Shown one piece after another: positions 1-9,492 of a DNA stretch of 23,939 nucleotides. Source of the stretch: Sergeia podlipaevii. Its lineage: Eukaryota; Euglenozoa; Kinetoplastea; Trypanosomatida; Trypanosomatidae. Both the position numbers and the translations under genes were made by a program. The notes beneath the pieces are model-generated. The model was given only the letters and a program-made list of their open reading frames with translations. It ran no database searches and was not told the origin of the DNA. The stretch lies in assembly GCA_030849805.1 (NCBI GenBank), contig JASANZ010001908.1:1-23939 (forward strand), given 5' to 3'. Each line of letters begins with the position of its first letter. Positions within the stretch are counted from its first letter, which is position 1.

Positions 1-21
1 ACAGTGTGACTGTGTGTGAGT

Positions 22-48
22 GGGGGGGAGGGGAGGGGAGGGGAGGGG
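22..48 (+). other. G-quadruplex-type tract
   Basis: Five runs of guanine (7, 4, 4, 4 and 4 bases) are separated by single adenines. Four or more G-runs with one-base loops fit the classic parallel G-quadruplex pattern. Guanines are on the transcribed-sense strand, so both DNA and the precursor RNA could fold. It sits in a spacer or the 3' UTR of the preceding gene. Confidence 0.7.
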
Positions 49-751
49 CGGAAAGAAGCCAGAGGTATCACAGAACCGCTGCGCAATATCAAGAATACTT
101 TTCTTTTTCGTGTATGCATATGTGATATCTTTCCTTATGTTTAATAAGAAGTCTTATCCTCTCACCCTCCGTCATACTCCAAGACAAAATTTTTTTTTAA
201 AAGAAAAAAAACGTTAAAGTTATTGCATATTTATAGGAGTAGGAAACATTATCATAATATATAAAGAGTACACGGCGGCTTCTTGTGCTCTTTTCTTCAT
301 AATTTTTTTTGTCTTTTTTTTTTGCGATGGGATTCAGTTTATTACCATTATTATTATTATCAAACCAGATACACAAACACACGCACGTAGTGAGTGGAAG
401 AAGTAGCTAGCGCGGCACGCAAATACACATTACCTACAAGAGCACACAAACATATACATACATGTATACACGCTTACCAAGAGAGAGAGATGTAGAATAT
501 TGTTGAACCATATGGCTTTGCTAGTACGTGGTAGAAGGGGGAAAGGGAATATGCGTGGATGGTCTCTGGTATTTTTTCTTTTCTTTTTTTGGTGTATGTG
601 CTTTCAGGATCTCTCATTTTTTTCTGATGGACTTAATGTGATTGTATTGTGTCTATGTGGGTATTTGTGGTTGCGGATGCTGTTGTTTTTCACGTAAGCG
701 GGGGCAATGATTGTACGAAAGGGACGAAGTACGGTGAATCCTAATTGTCTC

Positions 752-772
752 TTTTTTTTTTAAAAAAAAAAA
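752..772. repeat. T10-A11 palindromic junction
   Basis: Ten T residues are followed directly by eleven A residues, a perfect self-complementary element that could form a hairpin in RNA. An AG lies about two bases after it. No gene is visibly attached. Confidence 0.7.
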
Positions 773-1360
773 CAGTCAACCATGCACTTTTTATTAGGAA
801 GAGAAAGGGATAATGCTTGTAATGCCCCTTCACAGTCATCGCCAGTAAAGATATATATATGTATATATATATATACTATTTTCCCCTTTTTTTTCCATTT
901 TCTTTTTCATATATACACACTGAACTTGCTAGTACCCATGGCAACGCTTCGAACATATCGTCTCATTTTTTTTTGTCGTGCATTGCAAGCGTTGTACAAT
1001 GCTGAGGTACTGTTTTCTTCTTTTTTTTTTATAAAATATTTTCTTGCTTACATGCCCAGGCATGCTCCATCATTTTCTTTGCATTTCCCTCGTCTCAAGG
1101 GTGACAGCACTTATGGTCAGCACAGAGAGACTCACCACCACACTTAAATGACATCAAATTACTATAATTGTTTACTCCATCATAATTTTGTGTCAAAATA
1201 CAATCCGGTGTGCTCATACAGAAAAAAAAAAAGAGATGGATGAGGCCTCTTTTTTCCCCCTTTTGCTTCAGCACTTGCACCTGGTTAGATATATGTCATG
1301 ATGCATTTTGATGTTAGTGTACTCATTGTCTCAATGGTCTCTTTATTTATTTTTTCTCTC

Positions 1361-1400
1361 TATCTATCTATCTATATCTATCTATATCTATCTATCTATC

Positions 1401-1432
<32 letters not shown>
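1361..1432. repeat. Compound microsatellite (TATC)n-(TA)n-(TG)n
   Basis: A run of TATC and TATATC units (about 1361-1400) passes into a TA run (about 1401-1420) and then a TG run (1421-1432). It ends in TAG, the likely splice acceptor of the next gene, so it occupies the place of the polypyrimidine tract and acceptor region. Confidence 0.8.
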
Positions 1433-1433
<1 letters not shown>

Positions 1434-1435
1434 AG
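1434..1435 (+). promoter_or_regulatory. Putative trans-splice acceptor AG for the 1482 gene
   Basis: This AG follows a T-rich tract (about 1342-1365) and the compound microsatellite. It would leave a 46-base 5' UTR without any upstream ATG, which supports the chosen start. Confidence 0.45.
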
Positions 1436-1481
1436 ACTACCAAGAAACACAAGCGGGGCATTGCGCCAAAAAATAACATCT

Positions 1482-2627
1482 ATGGAGCATCGCCTCATTG
1501 CTTTTCGAGGTCGCTACGCGTCACAGGCTTTTTCTCACCCTACTGCTCCACAAGACCCACCCGAGTTGTCTATGCCGTCGGCGCCTTCCTCTCACTCGCT
1601 CTCTCGGCCACAGCTCCCACTTACTCAATTTAGCAACCTTGCACCGACACAGATCACAACAATAAAAGGCAACAGCCGCTGGCATGGACACGTGACCACG
1701 TCTCCATCATCGATAAAAAACACAGCGTTCACCTCACTGGGTCCGCTGCACGTCACCTCACAGCGGCAGCAGCAGCAACCAGCACGACGGCCACCACCAC
1801 TTACGCACTCACAACAGCACACGCTGCTTGGCTCGCAATTGAGAACACAGCTCAAGGCGAGGCTCGGCAGTGATTGCACGGGAGGTGCTGGTGGCTACAC
1901 GCCGCCAGTCGCTCTACGTTCTAGTTATCTCTCTACAAGGCCATCTCAATCATCCACCTCCTTCTCACAGCAGCCAGATGGCACAGCAGGAAGGACTGGC
2001 GGTTCTTACACAAACTCCACCGCAGCCGCTGATAGCACAGCTGACACTAAAGACGTCGCTCAAGCCCTTCAGGCACTCCTTGCGCTTCTGCAACAGCAGC
2101 GACAGGCTCAGCAGACGCTGGTCACCGCTACCTTGCTTTCTCAGGAAGCCCTCAAGGAAGCCATGCAGGCATGGAAGCAGGAGGCCTCCGTCGCTCGTAC
2201 GTGCATGCAAGCGCAACATGACAAGATTGCAAAACTACTCACAGATCAGTGGCGAAGCATGAAGCGCCAACAGGGGGGAAGAGAAAATCATGCATGCAGA
2301 AGAAGCGAAGACGAATACGAAGGAGAATGTGGCGCGGCCGCTTTTCACAGACGTCACACACGGCGCAGAGAATGTATGCGATCTGCCTCGGCCGCTGCCA
2401 CATCCCGGAGCCCAAAACTGAAGAAGGTTAGAACAACGAATGGCCAGAGACAAGACGAGGAGCTGCTAGGAGAGCCGCTAACACTCTCGCGCAGCAATAG
2501 CGCACATCAAGGAGGAGTTATTGTCAACCCAATCTTTCCTTGTTCTTCTATTCATCGCTGCTCAAGTGGGCAAGCAACATGCGATAACGATAAGGAGGAG
2601 AGCGAGGAAGATATCTTCGGCATGTAA
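1482..2627 (+). CDS. Hypothetical low-complexity protein with Gln/Ala-rich helix
   Basis: I do not recognise this 381-residue protein. Residues 1-187 are Ser/Thr/Pro/Gln rich and look disordered, with a short Gln run near 96-99. Residues about 188-262 are rich in Ala, Leu and Gln and should form a helix or short coiled coil. Residues 263-381 are again disordered, with Arg-rich patches (290-300), a basic cluster at 309-317 that could be a nuclear signal, and an acidic end. The frame stays open 58 codons upstream, but that part translates the microsatellite into alternating Ile/Tyr and Ser. The ATG at 1482 comes directly after a plausible splice acceptor and is preferred. Higher GC than the flanks and a long open frame argue that it is a real gene; the function is unknown. 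Confidence 0.75.
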   Translation: MEHRLIAFRGRYASQAFSHPTAPQDPPELSMPSAPSSHSLSRPQLPLTQFSNLAPTQITTIKGNSRWHGHVTTSPSSIKNTAFTSLGPLHVTSQRQQQQPARRPPPLTHSQQHTLLGSQLRTQLKARLGSDCTGGAGGYTPPVALRSSYLSTRPSQSSTSFSQQPDGTAGRTGGSYTNSTAAADSTADTKDVAQALQALLALLQQQRQAQQTLVTATLLSQEALKEAMQAWKQEASVARTCMQAQHDKIAKLLTDQWRSMKRQQGGRENHACRRSEDEYEGECGAAAFHRRHTRRRECMRSASAAATSRSPKLKKVRTTNGQRQDEELLGEPLTLSRSNSAHQGGVIVNPIFPCSSIHRCSSGQATCDNDKEESEEDIFGM

Positions 2628-2850
2628 TTGCAAAGGTGATCGGGAAGACAGAAGGAGCTATGTATATAAAAAAAAGAGAAAAAGAGAAAAAATATTAACA
2701 TAGGACAAGAGATCACCATAGCGACAGCCTACTGGCTGAGGGAATGAAACAGTGTCTCTTTAAAGACAAACTTCTGCAGGACTAGCGAGAGGCCCTTTTT
2801 TTTTTTTTCACAGAGGCGCTCCTCACTCTGTGAAGGCAAGCGTTTAATTA

Positions 2851-2880
<30 letters not shown>
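2851..2880. repeat. (CAT)10 microsatellite
   Basis: Ten perfect CAT units lie in the spacer. On the minus strand they read as a run of Asp codons in a spurious open frame. Confidence 0.9.
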
Positions 2881-2882
<2 letters not shown>

Positions 2883-3205
2883 ACATTACAAGAAGCGTTC
2901 CCCCCGTTAATTTTTTTCCAAATATACATACTATTCATTCTTTAACTCGGTAGTATGAAACTGGTTCTATTTTTGTTTCTCTCTTCCAAAAGAAGGTATA
3001 TACTGTGAAGGTGCTTTTATGTACGTCTATCTATTTATACATGGCATTAGCACGTGCACATATGTACACGTCTCTTCCTTCTCCCTTCAAGTGACATGGA
3101 GGTGGTGTGCGTGTCTCGTTTCTTCCCTTTCCTTTTATTATTATTTGTAAAAATCTTGTATTTCTATTGTCTTCTGTTTTTTTTCTTCTTTTTACATCCA
3201 TCTAC

Positions 3206-3207
3206 AG
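3206..3207 (+). promoter_or_regulatory. Putative trans-splice acceptor AG for the 3467 gene
   Basis: This is the first AG after the strong T/C-rich tract at about 3117-3200. The resulting 5' UTR of about 259 bases contains no ATG before 3467. Confidence 0.5.
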
Positions 3208-3466
3208 TCACTAACAGCAACTCGACATAACAGGCAGTGGTGTTGGGTACCAGGCACAAAGAAAAAGGCAACCTTGCTCCTACTGTACAGCGGCATTGAA
3301 CATATTCATATATACTTTAGATTATATAGTGTGCTACATACGCTTCTCACTTTTTGAAGACTTTTGGGTTTCATAGAATAATTAATACGATTATACATAT
3401 ATATAGAAAGAGAGAGAAAAGGTGACAAGGTATACTCGTAAGTAGAAACGGTTTTGCTCTTTGAGA

Positions 3467-6400
3467 ATGAGCAGCGGCTGGAGAAGGCCAGTGAGTGCAA
3501 CCTTGCGGGATACCGAGGCTACCTTGCATCGCTTGCAAGAGCGTCACGATAGTTACGTGATAGCCAAGCAACGTGCTTTCCCTGGAGAAGATGTTTCCGC
3601 TGTTTCCAGACATTTGTCCCAGCTCAAGAAGTGGGACGGCGACATGTATGGGCCTTATGAGACTAGAAATAGCAACGGATTTCTCAGCAATGGCGGCGCC
3701 ACAGCCACACGATACGACGACTTTAGCACCGATGTGGAGGCGCCTCCGCCGCCGCTGCCACAACAACGCAGCAGTGCCGCTTTCTACAGTGAAGGCTACA
3801 TGACTGGCAACGGTGGCAGCAGTAGCAACATAAACAAGCAACTACACCTAAATGAGGGCCCAGCGATGGGGATCGAGATCGCGGCGCTGAAAGACGTTCT
3901 GCAGGGGCAGCACGTGACTGACTCTCAGCTAAAAAATATCCATATCGAATTAGAGCTGGAGCGCGCGGTGCGTGCGGATGCAATTCGCGATGTTTCTCAG
4001 CGTCTTCACAATCACGTCGCAGAGATGCGCAGTGCAATACAGCGAACCACCGAGGACCAAAACTCAATTCAAAGCGCGGTGAGGGCGTTGGAGACTCAGC
4101 GTGCCTTCGATGGCCGCTCTCTTCTTGCTACTGCTGCAGGTGGGAACACATCCCGCTGGGCTGACGAAACCTCAGCCCATACAATGGCATCGACGTTGAT
4201 GGCGGCTGGTAGTCCCGGCGCCACCACGCTTGGACCCGTCAGCAGTGGTGAAGTGGACGACACGCTAGCGAACGCCGGGGCTACAGCACGGGGCATTGGT
4301 CGGCGTGTAGATGACTTGGAGCAGGATGTGGCGAGGCATCAGCGGGTAGCAGAGGAGCGGCACGCCAGGACTGTGGCGCGGCTGACAGATATGGTGAAAA
4401 CAGCAGTACAGGTGGAAGCGGAGCACATGCGCGCGGTGGCTCGCGAGGCGGCTACGTCGAGCGCAGAAGGAATCATTAAGATACGCCTTGAGAACATGCA
4501 GTCGATATTCAATAGAGAGATACGTGAGGTGATGGACACGAGCGGGGTCTCTCGGGAGGTCGCAGAAACGACTGAGCGCGCTTTTCAAAAGCGTGCGAGG
4601 GAGTGGACAGCTAAGCTGGACGCCTTTGAAACTGATCTTGTGCAGTTGCGAGAGATGGAAGAGAAGCAGTCCCGCGACTATTCCCAAGCCATGTCGGCTC
4701 AGGCAAACAATATGCAGTCTGCTTTGCAGCTTGAGTCTGGTGCACTCAAGAATGAGATACAGGATAGTCAGATAAGGCAAGCGCAGAGTATTGCCGCTAA
4801 GATGGACGCGATGCGGGCTGAGACGATTGCTGCCGCAGCAGAGATGGTGGAAGAAAGACTGAGATCGAGACAGGCGGGGCACGAATCCGATGTGCTACGT
4901 GTGGTTGAGGAAGCCATACGGCCTCTGCGCGCGGAGCTGGCGCGCACTCAACAAGATCTGCGGGCATCCCAAGAATCCGCAGAGGCTCGACACCGGAGAA
5001 TGGACGAGAAGGTGGCGTCACTGGAGAAATTTCTGGCGGAACAGGCGGTGGCGCACGCGGCCTCCATCAAGGAAGCTCTCAAAGCTGCTGAGAAGGAACA
5101 CGAAGCACGTCTTGCTCGTGTCACCCAGGACATGGCTGCTCAACTACGCAGTATGAGGTCAGATACCGAGGCGGCACACGCGAGTGCAGCGGAGGCATAC
5201 AAGGAAGCCACAGCGGCGGCATCCACTTCTAGAGAGGCAGTGGCAGCCGTAGAGTCGCATGTTAAGGGAATGAAAGACGTTCATACAGCGCAGGCCACGC
5301 TTGTGCGCGAGGTGGCTGCCGCGAAGCAGAATCACGAAGAGAGACTCGGTGCTCTAGAGACAACCGCGATGGAGATGAAGGCCTCTGTGCCGCGTGCACT
5401 CGCTCCTATTACCGCGTCTATTGAGCTTCTAAAGACGACATTGAATGGGGAGTGCGTTGATCGGCTTGACAAGCTGGAGCAACGCATCGCACAGCACGCT
5501 GATTCCATTGTACAACTTCAGGGTAGCACTGAACACCGTGACTCCGTGACAGCTCAGCAACTGAAGGATGCCCGTAGAGCCGCGGAGACACTCGTCCGCG
5601 AGGCAGAAGGACGTCTCCGCGAAGCAACCGATGGATACACAAGCGAGGCTGCTGCTGCTCGCGATGCGTCTGAGCGTCGTGCCACTAGAATGGAAGAGCG
5701 GCTGTCCAAGATACAAGTAACCTCCGCAGAGTCACAGGCCGCCTTTGATGAACGTCTAGCGCAAGTTGAGGCAACAGTGTCTGCACTTGGGTCTCGAGTC
5801 GCCTCTGTGGCTGCTGTAAACCCTGTTCGTACCCCTAGCATTGCTGGCACCGCCTCAGCAACAGGTGGCGTTGGTGGTGTTGTGCCATCCCCAGAGCTTT
5901 CCACGCGTGTAGAGGAACTCGCTGTCAGCTTAGCGACTCTTCAGCAAGCACACACTACCGAGACAGCCCGCACCGCTGCCCGGCTTACCGCGACTGCTAC
6001 TACCTTGACCTCTCTGAGCGATGAGCGTGTACCTGAGCTAGAGGAACGGGTGGCGGCTATCGCTATGCAGGTGAGCAGCGTTGCGAGTGACGCCCAGAGT
6101 CTCAAGTCACGTCTTGAGAAGGAACTTTCTCACCTCCTTCAGCAGCAACAGCACGCTGAAGCTCGTGTCGCAGAGCAGACAACACACTTGAGTGCACGCC
6201 TTGAGTCTCACGCAGAGACTACAAGTGGACAGCTGCAGAGTGCTGTCGAGCGAATGAAAGACTTCGTTGCGCCACTGCGACTGGCGAACGCGCTCACAGC
6301 ACAGGATCTGGCGCTTGAACAGATTGCAGCTGCCTTGCATCCACATCTCCTTCCCCCTACTTGTACTACAGAAGCACTCAGCCAGCTGCGAGTAGCTGTC

Positions 6401-7609
6401 AAGGCGCTCGAGGACTCCGTCAGTGCCTCGAAGGCGAAGTATGACGCTGTAGCAGATCGTGTGTCTGCGCTTGCGGCCAATGAGTCAAACAATCCAGCGG
6501 TAAATGCACTATCTGAACGTGTGGCAGCCCTTGAGGTCCAGCAGCAGCAGCAGCAGCAGCACGACAAGGGAGCATCGCCTGCATTGGACGACGCCACCAT
6601 TACTCCATCAACGCTTTCATTTAACACTTGTGTGGAACCACGACTGTCCACACTGGAGGAGCGTGTGGTGTCTCTTAGCACTGCCCACAGAGCAGCGCAG
6701 CAGAGCGCCACAGAGCGCCTCAGTGACTCTCTTGCAGCCCTGCATTCTGAGGTCGATTCCTCCCTGAACCCACTGAGGCTGAAGCTGCGTGGCATGGAGG
6801 AGAGGAGCGAGGAGCAGTCTAATGACGTCATGGCGCTACAGCGACAGCTGTCGAATTTCAAGAAGGAACAGCTGGAGAATCACCGAGAGGTGCTAGCGGA
6901 AGCCACGGCGCATTCTGACGCTGCGTGCGGTGCTCTCAGGCAAGAGATGGAGGTTGAAATGAAAGCCTTTGTAGACACTCAAGCTGACAGAAAGAACTGT
7001 ACTGCTAGCGCAGTCAAGGCATCAAGGCAGGAGCAGAGTGACGATGGTGAAGAGATAACTTCTTCCTTGATAAAGCGACTCGCGGCCTTGGAGGCACGCA
7101 CAGAGGCACTGGAGTCTGGCGGGGAGGAGAACCTGAGGTCTACCGCAGACGCACTTTCTGGCTTGCGGGATAACCTCCAGCAATGTGTGGAACGTGTGAA
7201 AACGGAATTGGCACAGCAACATCACGATACCAATGGGGGAGAGGCATCAGGTGTTGCGAATGTTTCCGCTGCTAAGCCAACTGAATCGTTCAAGAACACT
7301 GAGAAAACGTCCGCAGTCCCCGAGTTGGCTGCCCTTGACGATGTCTTTGTCTTCTTTTTTCGTGAGCTTGCGATGGTGCAAACCGCAGTGGGAACCCTGC
7401 AGCGCAGTGCGATCGAGGCATTGGAGATGGTGGAAGAGCACGAGCTGGACCTCGCGATACTTTCCAAGGTGCAGGTAGCGGTACAACAGCTCGCTCATGC
7501 CCTCCATCCAGTTGCCGAGACGCTCGGGGTGAATGCCTCTTTGCTTGACGTGGATGTGGGTCTTGTTGAAGAGTCTTCTACCAGCTCTAGCGAAGATGCG
7601 AATGAGTAA
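3467..7609 (+). CDS. Large coiled-coil protein, probably cytoskeletal
   Basis: The 1380-residue product is dominated by heptad-like helices rich in Ala, Glu, Gln, Leu and Arg. The first about 120 residues are mixed and Ser/Gly-rich, with a Pro run near residues 90-96. Long coiled coils follow from about 150 on. A Gly/Pro/Val linker near residues 785-812 breaks the rod. A seven-residue Gln run (1025-1031, encoded by 6539-6559) and a Ser/Glu-rich C-terminus are also present. Units resembling R-V-x-x-L-E-x-R-V recur in the second half. No catalytic motif, motor head or membrane segment is visible. Such proteins in trypanosomatids often sit in the flagellum, basal body or attachment zone, but the exact identity is not recognisable. 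The ATG at 3467 is preferred to an in-frame TTG six bases earlier. Confidence 0.9.
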   Translation: MSSGWRRPVSATLRDTEATLHRLQERHDSYVIAKQRAFPGEDVSAVSRHLSQLKKWDGDMYGPYETRNSNGFLSNGGATATRYDDFSTDVEAPPPPLPQQRSSAAFYSEGYMTGNGGSSSNINKQLHLNEGPAMGIEIAALKDVLQGQHVTDSQLKNIHIELELERAVRADAIRDVSQRLHNHVAEMRSAIQRTTEDQNSIQSAVRALETQRAFDGRSLLATAAGGNTSRWADETSAHTMASTLMAAGSPGATTLGPVSSGEVDDTLANAGATARGIGRRVDDLEQDVARHQRVAEERHARTVARLTDMVKTAVQVEAEHMRAVAREAATSSAEGIIKIRLENMQSIFNREIREVMDTSGVSREVAETTERAFQKRAREWTAKLDAFETDLVQLREMEEKQSRDYSQAMSAQANNMQSALQLESGALKNEIQDSQIRQAQSIAAKMDAMRAETIAAAAEMVEERLRSRQAGHESDVLRVVEEAIRPLRAELARTQQDLRASQESAEARHRRMDEKVASLEKFLAEQAVAHAASIKEALKAAEKEHEARLARVTQDMAAQLRSMRSDTEAAHASAAEAYKEATAAASTSREAVAAVESHVKGMKDVHTAQATLVREVAAAKQNHEERLGALETTAMEMKASVPRALAPITASIELLKTTLNGECVDRLDKLEQRIAQHADSIVQLQGSTEHRDSVTAQQLKDARRAAETLVREAEGRLREATDGYTSEAAAARDASERRATRMEERLSKIQVTSAESQAAFDERLAQVEATVSALGSRVASVAAVNPVRTPSIAGTASATGGVGGVVPSPELSTRVEELAVSLATLQQAHTTETARTAARLTATATTLTSLSDERVPELEERVAAIAMQVSSVASDAQSLKSRLEKELSHLLQQQQHAEARVAEQTTHLSARLESHAETTSGQLQSAVERMKDFVAPLRLANALTAQDLALEQIAAALHPHLLPPTCTTEALSQLRVAVKALEDSVSASKAKYDAVADRVSALAANESNNPAVNALSERVAALEVQQQQQQQHDKGASPALDDATITPSTLSFNTCVEPRLSTLEERVVSLSTAHRAAQQSATERLSDSLAALHSEVDSSLNPLRLKLRGMEERSEEQSNDVMALQRQLSNFKKEQLENHREVLAEATAHSDAACGALRQEMEVEMKAFVDTQADRKNCTASAVKASRQEQSDDGEEITSSLIKRLAALEARTEALESGGEENLRSTADALSGLRDNLQQCVERVKTELAQQHHDTNGGEASGVANVSAAKPTESFKNTEKTSAVPELAALDDVFVFFFRELAMVQTAVGTLQRSAIEALEMVEEHELDLAILSKVQVAVQQLAHALHPVAETLGVNASLLDVDVGLVEESSTSSSEDANE
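6539..6559 (+). repeat. (CAG)7 coding repeat
   Basis: Seven perfect CAG codons encode a Gln run between two coiled-coil segments of the 1380-residue protein. Length variation between alleles or strains is likely. Confidence 0.9.
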
Positions 7610-8060
7610 ATATTTATATTTTGTGATAATATACATACATTGAATGCTTGCGCGCATTTCGTCGTGTGTATCCAGATTTCTTCCATCGTGTTGTGTGTGA
7701 GTGTGAAGATTGGTTGGATATTGCGCACTGTCTTATAGAATATCCTGTATTTTGAGAAGGCATACACATTGTTCTATACAAGCTGCTTCATATTGTTTCT
7801 CAGCACAACCCCCGACACACGCTCTCTGTGTCGCTGTGTCTAGTTGTTACTTTGTTTGTCCGTTTGCTTCTTTTTTTAAAAGTTTTTTTTTTTGGATTTT
7901 ATGCGATACTGCATCTTTCTCTTACTCTTTCTCTCTCTCTCTCTCTCTTTCCCCGTTAATCTTCTTTGTTTGTTCATTCATTGCTTGTGTGTGTGTATAT
8001 ACATCTGCATAACTACTCCCCTGAATCCATTCGTACTAAGTTCAAAACGCACATTCGTAT
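7610..8060. other. Spacer with splice signals, no gene seen
   Basis: The 3' UTR and spacer are AT-rich. A strong pyrimidine tract at about 7913-7973 includes a CT dinucleotide run and is followed by the acceptor of the next gene. Confidence 0.75.
8039..8040 (+). promoter_or_regulatory. Putative trans-splice acceptor AG for the 8061 gene
   Basis: It is the first AG downstream of the CT-rich tract at 7913-7973, about 65 bases further on. It would give a 20-base 5' UTR lacking ATG. This is one of the clearest acceptors in the window. Confidence 0.6.
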
Positions 8061-8795
8061 ATGACCCACATAGAGTTCGAACGCGTAAAGCAACGGCTCT
8101 TCGAAGAGTACGAAGACCAACTTGCTGAACTTATTGAGGGAAAGCTTGCTCAAGGCAAGTTACATGTCATTGGCGACGTAGAAGGCGCTGAGCTGACCGT
8201 GGAGGAGCGCGAGCTGCGCGACGCTGTACCCGAGCATCTCCGTGTCTCCTACCCTCGCCAGCAACTTTTGTGTTTACGCGCACGTCGTGCACGCCCCGTA
8301 CAGCTTCCTGTTTATCTCAAGCCACAGACTCAAGACACAACGGATGATACCGCTCACCGCACAGTAATGACTGACGAGCAACGCCATGCACTTGAAGCCG
8401 CACTCTTTGAACTCGATTTGCATGAGTCCCTCGAAGGTCTTCAATGTATCACGAATGACCCCCAGAGGCGGCAGATGCGCCGCCTTCAGGAAGAAAGCGT
8501 ACGGCGCCTTCAGCGTGACGTGTTGGAGCAGGAACGGTGCTCTAGCAGTGCAGCGAACAAGAAGGCGGGAGGAGGAAAGGAAGAGGCAGTCGTGGGGGAA
8601 TATGCAGGTAGTCGCGAAGGTGGTAAGGTGCCTGCTGCAGTGGTTGGTGAGAGCGAGCGAGAGAGAAACCTGCAACTTCTTCGTGATGGCGGCGTCAATG
8701 GAGAGGAGTTTACAAGTCACCGCATGGCTGTTTTGAAGGAATTGGAAGAGCAACTGAGGCGGGAGAAGGTTGTGCGCGCTGCGCAGGGAATGTAA
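8061..8795 (+). CDS. Hypothetical charged helical protein
   Basis: I do not recognise this 244-residue protein. Residues 1-30 form a charged helix. A mixed segment of about 50-90 contains Arg-rich and Pro/Tyr patches. Two more charged helices follow at about 105-155 and 200-240, separated by a Gly/Lys/Glu/Ala-rich, probably disordered linker. There is no signal peptide, membrane segment or obvious catalytic motif. The start is well defined because the ATG lies 20 bases after a clear splice acceptor. The codon use and GC resemble the neighbouring genes. It may be an adaptor or a subunit of a larger complex, but that is only a guess from its helical character. Confidence 0.85.
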   Translation: MTHIEFERVKQRLFEEYEDQLAELIEGKLAQGKLHVIGDVEGAELTVEERELRDAVPEHLRVSYPRQQLLCLRARRARPVQLPVYLKPQTQDTTDDTAHRTVMTDEQRHALEAALFELDLHESLEGLQCITNDPQRRQMRRLQEESVRRLQRDVLEQERCSSSAANKKAGGGKEEAVVGEYAGSREGGKVPAAVVGESERERNLQLLRDGGVNGEEFTSHRMAVLKELEEQLRREKVVRAAQGM

Positions 8796-9360
8796 AGCAA
8801 AATGTTAGCACATTGAATTGAAGGTAGAGTACTGAAAGTCAGTACCCCAAGGATAGAAAAGAAAAGCTCACGGTGCGCGGCGTGCGCACTCACACTTGTA
8901 TATGTAAAAATAGAAAAGGGAATCCAATTATCTCCCTTTCACACTTTGAAACCGCGTATCTATATATTATCTTTTTTTTTTGGTATTTTCACAGGTTGAA
9001 AGAAAACGAAATGAAGGCAAGTGCTAACGGGAAAGCGGTATTTTTCAAGTATCTCTCCTTTATTCCTCTTCGCATGTGTGTGTGTGTGTGTCAATTTCAG
9101 AGATATTTATCTCTCACGTATGTCTGCATTATTAAAAGGTGGGAGGAAGCAAATATGCTTCCGCTTGTCTTCATATGTACGCTCTATGGTTTCTAACACG
9201 ATTTCTTCTGTCTACTTTTTTTTCTTTTTTCATCTTTTTCGTTTATCATAAGTGCGCCAAAGTATTTCATTGTTACCATCATCTGGCATTTCTTATTGTT
9301 TCTAGTGTACCACACAATAGTACCTGCTTTATTTCCTATCTCATTGAATACCCGCAACTA

Positions 9361-9392
9361 TACATATATATATATATATACATATATATATA
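9361..9392. repeat. (TA)n microsatellite
   Basis: Alternating TA interrupted by single C residues, in the spacer ahead of the AMPK-beta gene. Confidence 0.8.
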
Positions 9393-9434
9393 CGCACTCC
9401 TGCCTCTTCTTGTCACATTCACAAATACATACGT

Positions 9435-9436
9435 AG
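9435..9436 (+). promoter_or_regulatory. Putative trans-splice acceptor AG for the AMPK-beta gene
   Basis: The AG follows a short T/C-rich tract (about 9398-9420) and would leave a 56-base leader without ATG. An alternative AG at 9251-9252 follows a stronger T-tract; both leave 9493 as the first ATG. Confidence 0.4.
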
Positions 9437-9492
9437 TCGGAAGGATACACCAAGTGCTCCAGCTATCCGAGAGGGAGAAGAAAACTGGAGTG

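Larger units (their letters stand above)
1..1481. other. Spacer, no convincing gene
   Basis: This AT-rich stretch has many T-runs and holds no open frame that looks coding. The short open frames in it are made largely of homopolymer and microsatellite translations. It probably carries the 3' UTR of a gene left of the window and the spacer and 5' UTR of the next gene. It contains a G-rich tract near the left end, a T-run joined to an A-run at 752-772, and a compound microsatellite at 1361-1432. Confidence 0.7.
2628..3466. other. Spacer with splice signals, no gene seen
   Basis: It holds T-runs, an A-rich stretch just after the stop codon, and a CAT microsatellite. A long pyrimidine-rich stretch at about 3117-3200 leads to the acceptor of the next gene. 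Nothing looks coding on either strand. Confidence 0.7.
8796..9492. other. Spacer with splice signals, no gene seen
   Basis: The spacer holds T-rich tracts (about 9211-9245 and 9398-9420), a TG run near 9076-9090 and a TA run at 9361-9392. Frames open upstream of 9493 read through these repeats and are not coding-like. Confidence 0.7.

Noticed and set aside
782..1147. 121-codon open frame on the + strand
   Set aside because: Its product is mostly translated T-tracts and TA repeats with no recognisable domain; no clear acceptor context.
1308..1481. N-terminal extension of the 1482 gene
   Set aside because: The frame is open but translates a microsatellite, and a splice acceptor lies inside it.
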